NCBI RefSeq assembly: GCF_003148775.1
Contig: NZ_QGGW01000011.1
Span: forward strand, 1 to 64,000
Direction of reading: 5' to 3'
Source: Roseicyclus mahoneyensis
GTDB taxonomy: Bacteria; Pseudomonadota; Alphaproteobacteria; Rhodobacterales; Rhodobacteraceae
Length of the DNA: 64,000 bases
Shown here: piece by piece, positions 54,457 to 63,953 of the stretch
Layout: the number at the start of each line of letters is the position of its first letter
Position numbering within the stretch: the first letter of the stretch is position 1
Notes under the pieces: generated by a model
Database searches by the model: none
The model's input: only the letters and a program-made list of their open reading frames with translations
What the model was told of the DNA's origin: nothing
Translations under genes and position numbers: made by a program

Positions 54457-55497
54457 ATGGCAGGCTCAATGCACGATTTCTATTCCGACACACAGTCTCG
54501 GCCGACGCGGGCCATGCGCGAGGCCGCCCTTGACACTCCGCTGGGTGATGAAAGGCACGATGCAGACCCGGCAACGCTGGAACTGTGTGAGCGGGTGGCT
54601 GATATGCTTGGAATGGAGACGGCAGTTTTCCTGCCGTCCGGCACGATGTGCAACGAGATTGCGATCGCAGTGCATACCCGCCCGGGTGACGAGGTGATTT
54701 GTACTCGAGAAAGTCACATCATCTTCGCTGAAAGTGGCGGACCCGCCGCGCTTTCGGGTGTGATGATGCACCCGATTGACTGCGAACGCGGAATGCTGAC
54801 GCAACAACAGCTGGCCAGTGCAATCCGCCCGCGGTCTGCGCACGCCCCACGCAGTCGCCTGCTGGTGGCTGAACAAACCGCAAACCTTGCGGGCGGGGCG
54901 ATCTGGCCTCTGGAACAGTTAAACAGTGTCGCCGCGGTCGCAAAAGCGGCGGGCCTCGCGACACATCTGGATGGCGCGCGATTGCTGAATGCCCAGGTTG
55001 CAACCGGTGTTCCCGCGGCCGCGTATGCGCGCGGATTCGACAGCGCGTGGATCGCGTTTACCAAAGGGCTCGGCTGCCCGGTTGGGGCCGTACTTGCGGG
55101 ATCAGCCGACTTCGTTGAAAATGCGTGGCTTCTCAAACGGCGCTGGGGTGGTGCGATGCGCCAGACTGGGGTCTTGACCGCAATGTGTCTGTACGCGCTT
55201 GATCACCATGTCGAACGGCTGGCTGAAGATCATGCGCTCGCGCAATCCATAGGCGCGCGCCTTTTGGACCTTCCGATCATCGCGCGTGTGTTGCCGATTG
55301 AGACGAACATCATAATCGCTGATCTTGATCAACAGGGGCCGGACGCTCGTGAAACATCCAGGCTGTTGCGGGAAAAGAACGTGACCGTCACCGTTGTCGG
55401 GCACAGACGCATCCGTATCGTGACACATCTTGATGTAGGCCCTGTAGACGCGGACGCCTTGATAGCAGGGTTGGCAGCAGTTCGGCGTCAAAGCTGA
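54457..55497 (+). CDS. Low-specificity L-threonine aldolase-like PLP enzyme
   Basis: A 346-residue (or 342 from ATG 54469) fold-type-I PLP enzyme. It cleaves threonine or allo-threonine to glycine and acetaldehyde. Family marks are YSDTQSRPTRAMREA, the LPSGTMCNEIAI loop, HLDGARLLNA, and the PLP lysine in WIAFTKGLGCPVGAV. Codon use and GC are lower than in the flanking genes, suggesting separate transfer. It stands at the right end of the decayed island, without operon partners. Confidence 0.82.
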   Translation: MAGSMHDFYSDTQSRPTRAMREAALDTPLGDERHDADPATLELCERVADMLGMETAVFLPSGTMCNEIAIAVHTRPGDEVICTRESHIIFAESGGPAALSGVMMHPIDCERGMLTQQQLASAIRPRSAHAPRSRLLVAEQTANLAGGAIWPLEQLNSVAAVAKAAGLATHLDGARLLNAQVATGVPAAAYARGFDSAWIAFTKGLGCPVGAVLAGSADFVENAWLLKRRWGGAMRQTGVLTAMCLYALDHHVERLAEDHALAQSIGARLLDLPIIARVLPIETNIIIADLDQQGPDARETSRLLREKNVTVTVVGHRRIRIVTHLDVGPVDADALIAGLAAVRRQS

Positions 55498-55758
55498 ACA
55501 ATATGGTCAATCTGTGCTCAATGCCAACGGGCGAAGGTACTTTGCGAGTGACCGCACTTGATCATTTGCTGCGATTGCAACGCCGCAACCTCACGGGCCG
55601 CTCCCCGCCCTCGCTGTCCAAGAACCCGAACGGACGGCGGCCGGTGTCGGCGGTGATCCACGCTGCTACGCATGTTGCGCCATGGCAAAACTGGCGCGAC
55701 GGAATCGGCCGATTGCGCCTTGGGCACCCCGGTTGATGTCTCGACCGTCGACGCACCC

Positions 55759-56304
55759 CTATGCCGCGCCCTTCCATGGCTCGGGCGTGAGGTAGACGAC
55801 AGTCTCGTCGACGCTGATCATCACGTCGCCGTCCTTGATATTCACCTGAAGCTTCATCGCGCGGCGGGCGAGCTGCGTCAGGGCGGCCGCTTCCGTTTCG
55901 GAGATGGCGATCACCTCGAGATTGTTGAAACGTGCGGTGCCGGTTCCGACCTTGTCCCACCAGGCCTGCGCAACCCTGCCGCCGTAGGCGTAGACGACCA
56001 CCTTCGCGGCCTTGCTGCAGGATTTCCGAATGACTTTCTCGCTCGGAAGGCCAAGCGCCACCCACAGATCGATGTCGCCGCTCAGGCTTTTTTGCCAGAT
56101 GTCGGGCTCGTCGTCCGTCGACAATCCCTTGGTCATTTCCAGATGCTCGTGCGCATTCAGAGCAAAGGCCACGAGCCGCAGCATCAGCCGTTCCTCCGTC
56201 TCGGAGGGGTGTTTGGCCACGGTCAGCTTGTGGGTCTCGTAGTAGTGGCGGTCCATGTCGGCGACTGACAGCTCGATCTTATAGATGGTAGCATTCTGCG
56301 CCAT
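55759..56304 (-). CDS. YaeQ family protein
   Basis: A 181-residue protein of the YaeQ family, which has a nuclease-like (PD-D/ExK-type) fold. Typical parts are the start MAQNATIYKIELSVADMDRH, the middle EPDIWQKSLSGDIDLWVALG, and SKAAKVVVYAYGG. D/E-x-K-like residues (E..D..K) lie in this middle. E. coli YaeQ was linked to RfaH suppression, but the biochemical role is open. The ATG at 56304 is chosen over a long upstream extension. Confidence 0.85.
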   Translation of the reverse strand: MAQNATIYKIELSVADMDRHYYETHKLTVAKHPSETEERLMLRLVAFALNAHEHLEMTKGLSTDDEPDIWQKSLSGDIDLWVALGLPSEKVIRKSCSKAAKVVVYAYGGRVAQAWWDKVGTGTARFNNLEVIAISETEAAALTQLARRAMKLQVNIKDGDVMISVDETVVYLTPEPWKGAA

Positions 56305-56572
56305 GGTTTGCCCAAACCTCAAAAGAAGGGAAGGCCTAACCGGTCCGTCGATCCTTGGAAAGACAATATGGGGCCGCCCGAGGACCAGAGGCCGCCCCGA
56401 CACATCCCTGATCGATGGAAGCCGCCGTGATCGACATGCACGATGCGTCGGGGTTTCCTCCCTCTGGACCGCGTGCCCCGGCGGCACCGGCAAAGGCGCC
56501 GCGGGGACGTATTTTTCGCCACCGGCGGCATGCAGCCCGTGAATGGGCTTGAGTCCTCCCCGCGCTGCGACC

Positions 56573-57619
56573 ATGACCGCACGCATGAGCCATTTTCCCG
56601 AGCAGCCCCCGGCATCGGAGGTCGCCCTCGGCTGGTGCCCCTATTTCGAGGACCAGCTGGCGCCCGACGAAGCCCAACTTCTACGGATGCGCATCGCGAC
56701 GGTCCACCGGACGAGGCTGACCGCCCGATCCCCATCCGGCGTCGTCCGTTTGCGTTTGACCGACGGGACGCAGACCGCGGGCTTTGCCGTCGGCGATTGG
56801 GTTCTGGTGGACCCGGAGACCGATTTTCTTTTCCGCCGGCTGGACAGGCGGACCCTGCTCCAGCGGCCCGGCGGGGGCGAGCGGGTCCCTCAACTGATCG
56901 CGGCGAACGTGGACACGCTCTTCATCGTCACATCTTGCAACGACGAATTCAGCCCGGCCCGGCTCGAACGGTATCTGGCGCTTGCGAACGAGGCGGGAAC
57001 GACCCCGGTGGTGGTCTTGACCAAGATCGACCGGACGACCGATGCCGAAGGATACCTACGGCAGACACAAGCCCTTCAACGCGGGCTGGCCGTGGTAACG
57101 CTGAACGCAAAGACGCCCGAAGCGGCGCTGACGCTGGCGCCCTGGTGCGGCGCTGGCCGGACAGTCGCCCTCGTCGGGTCGTCGGGCGTGGGCAAGTCCA
57201 CGCTGTTCAATACGCTCGCGGGCCGGTCGGCCGAGCACGCACAGGCCACGGGACCCGTGCGTGAGGCAGACGCGAAGGGCCGTCACACGACGACGGCGCG
57301 CTCGCTCCATGCGACCGTGACCGGAGGCTGGGTGATCGACACGCCCGGCATGCGCTCGCTTGCAGTCGGCGACGTCTCGGCCGGGCTTGACGAACTGTTT
57401 GCGGAGATCGTCGACCTCGCCCCACGCTGCCGCTTCCGGGACTGCACGCATGCCTGCGAACCCGGCTGCGCGGTGAGAGCTGCCGTTGAGGCCGGAACGC
57501 TCGACTCAGCGCGCCTTGACCGATGGCGCAAGCTTTCCGAAGAAAATCGAAACAACACCGCCGTCCGGACAGGTCCCCGGGGCAAACGGATTGTGAAGAT
57601 GCCGAGCCAAGGCCGCTGA
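56573..57619 (+). CDS. rsgA: Ribosome small-subunit-dependent GTPase A
   Basis: A 348-residue circularly permuted GTPase that checks late 30S assembly. An OB-fold start (about 40-100) is followed by G4 VLTKIDR, then G1 GSSGVGKST (about 203-211), G2 region GRHTTTAR, and G3 DTPGMRSL. The C-terminal zinc finger is C-RFRDC-THACEPGC. Starts at 56573 and 56585 are both possible. The gene is divergent from yaeQ by about 270 bases. Confidence 0.93.
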   Translation: MTARMSHFPEQPPASEVALGWCPYFEDQLAPDEAQLLRMRIATVHRTRLTARSPSGVVRLRLTDGTQTAGFAVGDWVLVDPETDFLFRRLDRRTLLQRPGGGERVPQLIAANVDTLFIVTSCNDEFSPARLERYLALANEAGTTPVVVLTKIDRTTDAEGYLRQTQALQRGLAVVTLNAKTPEAALTLAPWCGAGRTVALVGSSGVGKSTLFNTLAGRSAEHAQATGPVREADAKGRHTTTARSLHATVTGGWVIDTPGMRSLAVGDVSAGLDELFAEIVDLAPRCRFRDCTHACEPGCAVRAAVEAGTLDSARLDRWRKLSEENRNNTAVRTGPRGKRIVKMPSQGR

Positions 57620-57674
57620 GGCATTTTCGGCCCATTAGCGGTCACGCGCACGGCGCTGGTCAGAACCCCAAGGG

Positions 57675-58979
57675 TCAGAGCTGGGAGGCCCACCTTGGGT
57701 GCTCGTCGTCCACGACAAACCTGTGCGTATGGTGCCTCTCGCCCATCAGATGCGGATGGTCGAACGGCAGGGTGTCATGGCTATGCGCGAAGGCGTCCGG
57801 GTCGTTGGCGGGCCAGAGGCGCAAGACCGCGACCAAACCCGCCGCGCCGATAACGGCTAGGGCGAGCGAGGCCGCCGACAGCCCCGCCGTGGCGCCGATC
57901 CAGCCTGCCAGCGGATAGGTGACCAGCCAGCAGGCGTGCGAGAGGGCGAATTGGGCGGCGAAGACCGCGCCCCGGTCGGCCTCGTGGGCAGAGCGGTTGA
58001 CGATCCGGCCGATGGGCGTCTGGGTGAGGGAGAAGCCGAAGCCGAGAACCGCCCAAAGCGCGATCAGCGCGGCAAGGTGGCCCACCAGCGGCACCAGTGC
58101 CACGCCCGCGACCATCAATACCGCACCGCCGATCATCACCGGCCGGTCACGCAGCCGATCGAGGATACGGGGCAGAAGGACGGCTGCCAGCATCGAGCCC
58201 GCGCCGAAGCCCGCAAAAGCCCAGGCCACGGCGTCTTCGCCGAGGCCCAGGCGTGCCTTCACCAGCACAACCGTGTTCACATAGACCATCGCGCCCGCAG
58301 CGGCGACCGCGGCCTCCATCACCATCAGCCCCCGCAGGCGGGGCGTGCGGGTGTAGATGCGGATACCCTTGGTCACATCGCGCCAGAAATGGCCGGGCTC
58401 CGTCGGCGCCCGTGCGGGCAGGCGGGCGGTGACGACGAGGGCCGCCGAGGCGACAAAACCCAGGACCGTTCCTGCGAACAGCACCGGAAAGCTGACAATT
58501 GTCAGGAGCAGCGCCGCGAGGATCGGGGAGGCGAGCTGCTCAAGATCCTCGGACAGCCGCAGGAGCGACAGGGCGTTGGTGTAGTCGCCCTCGTCCTTTA
58601 GCACGTCGGGGATCACCGCTTGGAACGCCGGGGTGAACCCGGCCGAGGCGGCCTGCAGCGCGAAGATCAGCACATAGACATGCCAGACCTGATCGACGAA
58701 GGGCAGAAAGGCGATCACGCCGGCCCGGATCAGGTCCAGCGCGACCAGAAAGGCGCGCCGCGGCAGACGTTCGGCGATGGCCGCGGCGACGGGCGCCAGC
58801 GTGACATAGGCCACCATCTTGATCGCCAGCGCCGTGCCCAGCACCGCCCCCGCATTGTCGCCCGCCAGTTGCCAGGCCAGAAGGCCGAGCGCGACGGTGG
58901 CAAGCCCCGTGCCCAGAAGCGCCACGATCTGGGCGGCGAAGAGATGGCGGAAGGTGGGGTTGCGCAGGGTGCCGAGCAT
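57675..58979 (-). CDS. MFS exporter with His-rich tail (probable nickel/cobalt efflux)
   Basis: A 434-residue major-facilitator protein with about 12 helices. The N-terminus LGTLRNPTFRHLFAAQIVAL is typical of NreB-like and enterobactin-exporter-like MFS proteins. The tail is His-rich (FAHSHDTLPFDHPHLMGERHHTHRF), listed here in parts HSHD, DHPHL, ERHHTHRF, as in NreB-type nickel exporters. It starts 8 bases after the stop of the RcnR/CsoR-type repressor and so is likely under its control. Exact metal is inferred. Confidence 0.78.
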   Translation of the reverse strand: MLGTLRNPTFRHLFAAQIVALLGTGLATVALGLLAWQLAGDNAGAVLGTALAIKMVAYVTLAPVAAAIAERLPRRAFLVALDLIRAGVIAFLPFVDQVWHVYVLIFALQAASAGFTPAFQAVIPDVLKDEGDYTNALSLLRLSEDLEQLASPILAALLLTIVSFPVLFAGTVLGFVASAALVVTARLPARAPTEPGHFWRDVTKGIRIYTRTPRLRGLMVMEAAVAAAGAMVYVNTVVLVKARLGLGEDAVAWAFAGFGAGSMLAAVLLPRILDRLRDRPVMIGGAVLMVAGVALVPLVGHLAALIALWAVLGFGFSLTQTPIGRIVNRSAHEADRGAVFAAQFALSHACWLVTYPLAGWIGATAGLSAASLALAVIGAAGLVAVLRLWPANDPDAFAHSHDTLPFDHPHLMGERHHTHRFVVDDEHPRWASQL

Positions 58980-58987
58980 GGAGGACC

Positions 58988-59248
58988 TCAAAGATACCGG
59001 GCGATGGTCTTGAGCTCCGCGCGGTCTTCGGCCGAATGCTCGGTGTCGAGGCAGTGGTCCATGTGGTCATGGATCAGCGCGCGCTTGGCATTCACCACGG
59101 CCTTTTCTACGGCGTGAAGCTGCTGCGCGATTTCAAGACAGGGTTTGCCTGCCTCGATCATCTCGATCACCGCGCGCAGATGCCCGTCGGCGCGTTTCAG
59201 CCGGGCAATGAGGGCGGGGTGGGTTGCGTGCAGATGGGGTTCTGACAT
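58988..59248 (-). CDS. RcnR/CsoR-family metal-responsive repressor
   Basis: An 86-residue all-helical repressor. The fingerprint residues are C37 (GKPCLEI), H62 and C66 (HDHMDHC), plus an N-terminal His cluster (H5, H7, H10). This set fits nickel/cobalt-sensing RcnR-type members more than copper CsoR. Metal binding would release DNA. The operator lies just before the ATG. It is first in an operon with the MFS exporter and faces a His-rich protein gene. Confidence 0.88.
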   Translation of the reverse strand: MSEPHLHATHPALIARLKRADGHLRAVIEMIEAGKPCLEIAQQLHAVEKAVVNAKRALIHDHMDHCLDTEHSAEDRAELKTIARYL

Positions 59249-59258
59249 AGATACAAGA

Positions 59259-59277
59259 TATCCCCCCGGGGAGGATA
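59259..59277. promoter_or_regulatory. G/C-tract operator for the RcnR/CsoR-type repressor
   Basis: TATCCCCCCGGGGAGGATA is nearly self-complementary and has the central C/G tract flanked by AT that RcnR, FrmR and related repressors bind. It lies 10 bases upstream of the repressor ATG and 50 bases before the divergent His-rich gene, so it could control both sides. Confidence 0.65.
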
Positions 59278-59326
59278 GAACAAGACGGCACCGCAGGCGT
59301 GCCGCAAGGGTTTCGGGCAGGCTTTC

Positions 59327-59683
59327 GTGACGCGGACAGGGCAGATATTCATCGGGCGGATCACGACGGCACTTCTGTGCCTGTCGCTGGTGGTCTGGTC
59401 GATGCTGCCCAGCCTGTCGCATGTGCCGCGCATCGTCGAGACGCTGACCGAACACGCGCAGATGATCGCCGACCACGGCCATTCGCACGGCTTCGCGGAA
59501 GACCTGCTATCGGCGCTGCACGGGCATAGCCACGACGCGATCGACCACGATCACAGCCCGGCCCTTGCCGTGGCCCCCGCCTCTGCAGGCGCATGGCCCG
59601 CCACACCGGACGCCTGGCGCCTGCGGGCGTCGCAGACCGGCCCAAACCGCATCTTCCGGATCGAACGACCTCCGCGTGCCTGA
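59327..59683 (+). CDS. His-rich membrane-anchored protein of the metal cluster
   Basis: A 118-residue protein starting at a GTG, with one N-terminal membrane segment (about 9-28) and repeated His motifs (DHGHSHG, LHGHSHDAIDHDHS). It would display a metal-binding segment in the periplasm. It stands between the repressor operator and the HupE-like gene on the plus strand. I know no named family; a metal chaperone or buffer role is inferred. Confidence 0.6.
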   Translation: MTRTGQIFIGRITTALLCLSLVVWSMLPSLSHVPRIVETLTEHAQMIADHGHSHGFAEDLLSALHGHSHDAIDHDHSPALAVAPASAGAWPATPDAWRLRASQTGPNRIFRIERPPRA

Positions 59684-59743
59684 TCGGTCCCGCGCCACCG
59701 CGCGGCTTCATCGATCAGTCACACCACGAACGGAGACCTATTC

Positions 59744-60472
59744 ATGAATTCCAACTCGACGGGCTTCTGCACGCTCGCCTCGCGACGCGCAACCGCCCTG
59801 GTCCTGACCATCCTGGCTGTCTACGCCTCAAGCGTCGTGCAGGCGCTGGCCCATGACGTCACCCCCGGCGATGCCGGATACATCCAGGAAATCTGGGGGG
59901 TGCATGTCATCTCCTTCATCTATCTCGGCGCCAAGCACATGGTGACGGGCTATGACCACATCCTGTTCCTGCTGGGCGTCGTCTTCTTCCTCTACCGGAT
60001 GAAGGACGTGGCCATCTACGTCAGCATCTTCGCGCTGGGGCATTCGGTCACGATGCTGGCGGGCGTCTGGTGGGGCTGGGGCATCAACGCCTACATCATC
60101 GATGCGATCATCGGCCTGTCGGTGGTCTACAAGGCGCTCGACAACCTCGGGGCCTATCGCAAGTGGTTCGGGGTCCAGCCGAACACCAAACTCGCAACCC
60201 TGATCTTTGGCCTGTTCCACGGCACCGGCCTCGCCTCCAAGATCATCGAATACGACATCTCGGAAGATGGCCTTCTGTGGAACCTGCTCGCGTTCAACGT
60301 GGGCGTCGAGGTCGGCCAGATCCTTGCCCTCTTCGCGATCCTGATCGTGATGGGCTACTGGCGCCGGTCCGAGCGGTTCATGAGCGAGGCGGTTGTCGCC
60401 AACGTCATCATGGTGGGCCTGGGGCTCTGGCTTACCCTCATCCAGATCAACGGCTATCTTGCGGCCGCATAG
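59744..60472 (+). CDS. HupE/UreJ-type permease (probable nickel/cobalt transport)
   Basis: A 242-residue protein with a signal peptide-like N-terminus (to about residue 36, ending ALA before HDVTP) and six or so membrane helices. His/Asp motifs within helices are those of the HupE/UreJ group: GYDHILFLLGV, ALGHSVTML and LFHGTGLASK. The mature N-terminal H-x-V could bind metal. Members supply nickel to hydrogenase and urease or carry cobalt, but no such enzyme gene is in this window. It is 12 bases before the anchor-protein gene. Confidence 0.8.
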   Translation: MNSNSTGFCTLASRRATALVLTILAVYASSVVQALAHDVTPGDAGYIQEIWGVHVISFIYLGAKHMVTGYDHILFLLGVVFFLYRMKDVAIYVSIFALGHSVTMLAGVWWGWGINAYIIDAIIGLSVVYKALDNLGAYRKWFGVQPNTKLATLIFGLFHGTGLASKIIEYDISEDGLLWNLLAFNVGVEVGQILALFAILIVMGYWRRSERFMSEAVVANVIMVGLGLWLTLIQINGYLAAA

Positions 60473-60484
60473 GGAGACCAGGAC

Positions 60485-61129
60485 ATGTTCAATCTCGAGA
60501 AAATGCGCGAAGCCATGATGCTGAATGCGGAGAAACCCGATCCGGCCCTGCTGCCCACGCCGCGTCAGCTCCGCCGGTCGACCATCGCGGCTCTGATCGG
60601 CGCGACTGTCATCGGGGTCGGCGCCTACCTGCCCGCAGAATACGGGATCGACCCGACGGGCGTGGGCACGGTGCTTGGCCTGACTGAGATGGGCGAAATC
60701 AAGCAGGAGCTTGCCCGCGAGGCTGCCGAGGACGCGTTGATCCACGGCGAACAGTCCTCCAGCCTCATGGACGACATCTTCGGCCTGTTCGTCGGTGCCG
60801 CCCATGCGCAGGAAGCCTGGACCGACACGGTCAGCTTCACGCTCGATCCCGGTGCCACGGCCGAGATCAAGCTGGTGATGGCCGCAGGCGACGTGGCCGA
60901 GTATTCGTGGATGGCCACGGGCGGGCGGATCAACTTCGACCTGCACGCCCACGGCGACGGCCAGTCCATCGACTATGACCGGGGCCGCGGCGCGACCGAG
61001 GGCGAGGGCCTCATCGAGGCGCCGTTCCCCGGCGAGCATGGTTGGTTCTGGCGCAACCGCGACGACACGGCGGTGACCGTCACGCTCCAGCTGCGCGGGC
61101 GCTACAGCGACATCGTCGAAACCCACTGA
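60485..61129 (+). CDS. Transmembrane anchor protein of the HupE cluster
   Basis: A 214-residue protein with a single membrane helix (about 31-50, IAALIGATVIGVGAYLPAEYG) and a periplasmic domain after residue 110 that is beta-rich and His/Asp-bearing (INFDLHAHGDG, PGEHGWFW). The type is often annotated simply as a transmembrane anchor protein beside HupE/UreJ genes. WFWRN and the His pairs hint at metal or copper binding. It ends the plus-strand operon. Confidence 0.75.
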   Translation: MFNLEKMREAMMLNAEKPDPALLPTPRQLRRSTIAALIGATVIGVGAYLPAEYGIDPTGVGTVLGLTEMGEIKQELAREAAEDALIHGEQSSSLMDDIFGLFVGAAHAQEAWTDTVSFTLDPGATAEIKLVMAAGDVAEYSWMATGGRINFDLHAHGDGQSIDYDRGRGATEGEGLIEAPFPGEHGWFWRNRDDTAVTVTLQLRGRYSDIVETH

Positions 61130-61299
61130 GACCGGTGGCGGCCATTCGCCCGGGACAGGGAAACGCCGCTCCCCGCCCACACTGACCGCACGCCTTGCCG
61201 AAGCGATACTACGAGTTCGCCCGGGGTAAAGGATCGGAAACTGGCAGACGCGATCGCCGAGCATCCGCAATTCCCACTCTCAGTTTGTGGCGCATCCTC

Positions 61300-63639
61300 T
61301 CAACGCTTTTCGCGCATCGCCGCCTGCAGCGCCGCCCCGAGGGCGCCCTGGCCTTCCGCCGCGCCCTTGGCCTTTGGCGCATGCGTCCCGCCGGGCTTGC
61401 CACCGCGCAGCTGCGGGCGGTCCGGCTTGCCCGCGCCCTCCACCGCCGGGCCCTCCCGCCGCATCGAAAGGCCGATCCGTTTGCGCGGAATGTCCACCTC
61501 GACGACCCGCACCCGGACAACGTCGCCCGCCTTGACCACCTCGTGGGGGTCCTTGACGAAGCGGTCGGCCAGCTGGCTCACATGCACCAACCCGTCTTGA
61601 TGCACCCCGATGTCGACAAAGGCGCCGAAGGCCGCCACGTTCGTCACAGTCCCCTCCAGCATCATTCCGGGCTTGAGGTCGCGGATATCTTCGACACCGT
61701 CGGCAAATTCCGCCGTGCGGAAGCTCGGGCGCGGATCGCGGCCGGGTTTTTCCAGTTCCGACAGGATGTCGCGCACCGTAGGCAGGCCGAACCTTTCGTC
61801 GACGAACTCTTCGGGCCTGAGTCCCTTAAGCGCGGCGCCATGGCCCATGATCGCGCGCAGGTCGCGCCCGCAGGCGGCGACGATGCGGCGCGCAAGCCCG
61901 TAGGCTTCGGGATGGACGGAGGAGGCATCGAGCGGCTCGGCCCCGTCGCGGATGCGCAGGAAGCCCGCCGCCTGCTCGAAGGCGCGCGGCCCAAGCCCCG
62001 GGACCTTCAGAAGCGCGGCCCGCGTGGCAAAGGCGCCGTGCGCGTCGCGGTGGGCCACCACCGCTTCGGCCAGACGCGCGCCAAGGCCCGAGACATGCGC
62101 GAGCAGAGGTGCCGAGGCCGTGTTGAGGTCCACGCCCACCGCGTTCACCGCATCCTCGACCACGCCCTCGAGCGCCTGCGCCAGGCGACGCTGGTCAACG
62201 TCATGCTGATACTGGCCCACGCCAATGGATTTCGGCTCGATCTTCACCAGTTCCGCCAACGGGTCCTGCAAGCGCCGCGCGATGGAGACGGCCCCGCGCA
62301 GCGACACGTCGAGCGCGGGGAATTCGTGCGCCGCCAGTTCCGAGGCGGAATAGACCGAGGCCCCGGCCTCCGAAACCACGACCTTGACGGGCTTTGGCTC
62401 ATCCCCGGTCAGGCCGCGCAGGGCATCGGCCACAAAGCGTTCGGTCTCGCGGCTGGCGGTGCCGTTGCCGATGGCGATCAGGTCGACTCCATGCCTGCGG
62501 ATGAGCGACAGAAGCGTCGCCGCCGCGCCCGCAAGATCGTTCTTCGGCTGGAACGGATAGACCGTCGCGGTATCAAGCAGCTTGCCCGTCGCATCCACCA
62601 CTGCGGCCTTTACCCCCGTCCGGATACCGGGATCGAGGCCCAGCGTCACCTTGGCCCCCGCGGGTGCGGCCAGAAGCAGGTCACGCAGGTTGCGGGCAAA
62701 GACCCCGATGGCCGCCTCATGCGCGCGGGTGCGCAACTCTCCCATCAGGTCGACATACATCGTCATCGAGAGCTTCACCTGCCACGCCCATGCCGCAGCT
62801 TGCCTGAGCCAGCGGTCGCCCGGACCATCCCCCGCGCAGCCGAGACGGGCGGCGATGATGCCGATGGCGCGCGGCGGCCCGGTCTCGGCGTCAGGGCCGG
62901 GGGCGATGTCGATCGTCACCACCTCTTCCTTGGCGGCGCGCAAGATCGCCAGCGCCCGGTGCGCGGGGATGGAATGCCACGCCTCGCGGTGGTCGAAGTA
63001 ATCCGAGAACTTGGCGCCCGCGCCTTCCTTGCCGGGGACGACGCGCGCGCTGATGACGCCCTCGCGGCGCATGAAGTCGCGCAAGGCGCCGAGCAGTGTG
63101 GCGGTCTCGGAGAGTTCTTCGACAAGGATGTCGCGCGCGCCCGCCAGCGCTTCCTTCACGCTGGAGACGGCCTCGCTCAGATAGACTTCTGCCAATGCCT
63201 CGGGGTCGGCCTCGCGGTCGGCCCGGATGGCATCCAGCAGCGGCTGCAACCCGTTCTCGCGGGCGATCATCGCCTTGGTCCGACGCTTGGGTTTGTAAGG
63301 CAGGTAGATGTCTTCCAGCGCGGCCTTGGTGTCGGCGTTCACGATCGCGCGGGCCAGGTCTGGGGTCAGCTTGTCCTGGTCGCGGATCGAGGCAAGGATC
63401 GTCTCGCGCCGCGCCTCCATCTCGCGCAGGTAGGACAGACGGTTGGCCAGCAGACGCAGTTGCGTGTCGTCGAGGCCTCCTGTCGCCTCCTTGCGGTAGC
63501 GTGCCACGAAGGGCACGGTAGACCCTTCGTCAAGCAGACCCGCGGCCGCGGCGACCTGCCCGGCGGAAGCCCCGATCTCGGCAGCGATCTGGCGGTTTAT
63601 GCGGTCTGCGGTGGTGGTCACGGGCGCGGTCTCCTGCAT
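61300..63639 (-). CDS. tex: Tex-family RNA-binding transcription accessory protein
   Basis: A 779-residue Tex/YhgF protein. It has an N-terminal HTH-like region (about 10-190), a YqgF/RuvC-like domain (about 315-440, GLDPGIRTGVKAAVVD), helix-hairpin-helix motifs (about 490-560, VPGLGPRAFEQAAGFLRI) and an S1 RNA-binding domain (about 635-710, GMMLEGTVTNVAAFGAFVD). The charged tail is glycine/lysine-rich. Tex helps keep transcription elongating through stress. The ATG at 63639 is favoured over a TTG-type extension upstream. Confidence 0.94.
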   Translation of the reverse strand: MQETAPVTTTADRINRQIAAEIGASAGQVAAAAGLLDEGSTVPFVARYRKEATGGLDDTQLRLLANRLSYLREMEARRETILASIRDQDKLTPDLARAIVNADTKAALEDIYLPYKPKRRTKAMIARENGLQPLLDAIRADREADPEALAEVYLSEAVSSVKEALAGARDILVEELSETATLLGALRDFMRREGVISARVVPGKEGAGAKFSDYFDHREAWHSIPAHRALAILRAAKEEVVTIDIAPGPDAETGPPRAIGIIAARLGCAGDGPGDRWLRQAAAWAWQVKLSMTMYVDLMGELRTRAHEAAIGVFARNLRDLLLAAPAGAKVTLGLDPGIRTGVKAAVVDATGKLLDTATVYPFQPKNDLAGAAATLLSLIRRHGVDLIAIGNGTASRETERFVADALRGLTGDEPKPVKVVVSEAGASVYSASELAAHEFPALDVSLRGAVSIARRLQDPLAELVKIEPKSIGVGQYQHDVDQRRLAQALEGVVEDAVNAVGVDLNTASAPLLAHVSGLGARLAEAVVAHRDAHGAFATRAALLKVPGLGPRAFEQAAGFLRIRDGAEPLDASSVHPEAYGLARRIVAACGRDLRAIMGHGAALKGLRPEEFVDERFGLPTVRDILSELEKPGRDPRPSFRTAEFADGVEDIRDLKPGMMLEGTVTNVAAFGAFVDIGVHQDGLVHVSQLADRFVKDPHEVVKAGDVVRVRVVEVDIPRKRIGLSMRREGPAVEGAGKPDRPQLRGGKPGGTHAPKAKGAAEGQGALGAALQAAMREKR

Positions 63640-63953
63640 GGGATGGAGGCCCGGTTTACCGGCTACGCCGAGCCGCGCCAAGGGGCGGGTGATGCAGGTG
63701 CGGGATCAAGCGTATATGACATCTTGCGCATCGCTGTTGATCTTGACGCGCTGCAGGGGATGCCGCGGGTGATTTCAGGCAAGAGCTTCAACCAACTCAG
63801 CAAGGCGTGCCGCCCTTCCGCGACGGGCTTTGCTTCTATGCCGCGAGAACGTAGAGACGGCCCGACGCGAGGACAACGCACCCGCAGTCGTGATCTCCTG
63901 CCGGCGTCGGTACGACCGAAGACGGGTGGGCACGGTGGACAGGAGGTGGTCCT
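63640..63953. other. Intergenic region before the last partial gene
   Basis: About 310 bases without a gene I would defend. A minus-strand frame of 72 residues at 63663-63881 has no ribosome site. The right end carries the ribosome site AGGAGGT (63941-63947) of the following gene. Confidence 0.45.
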
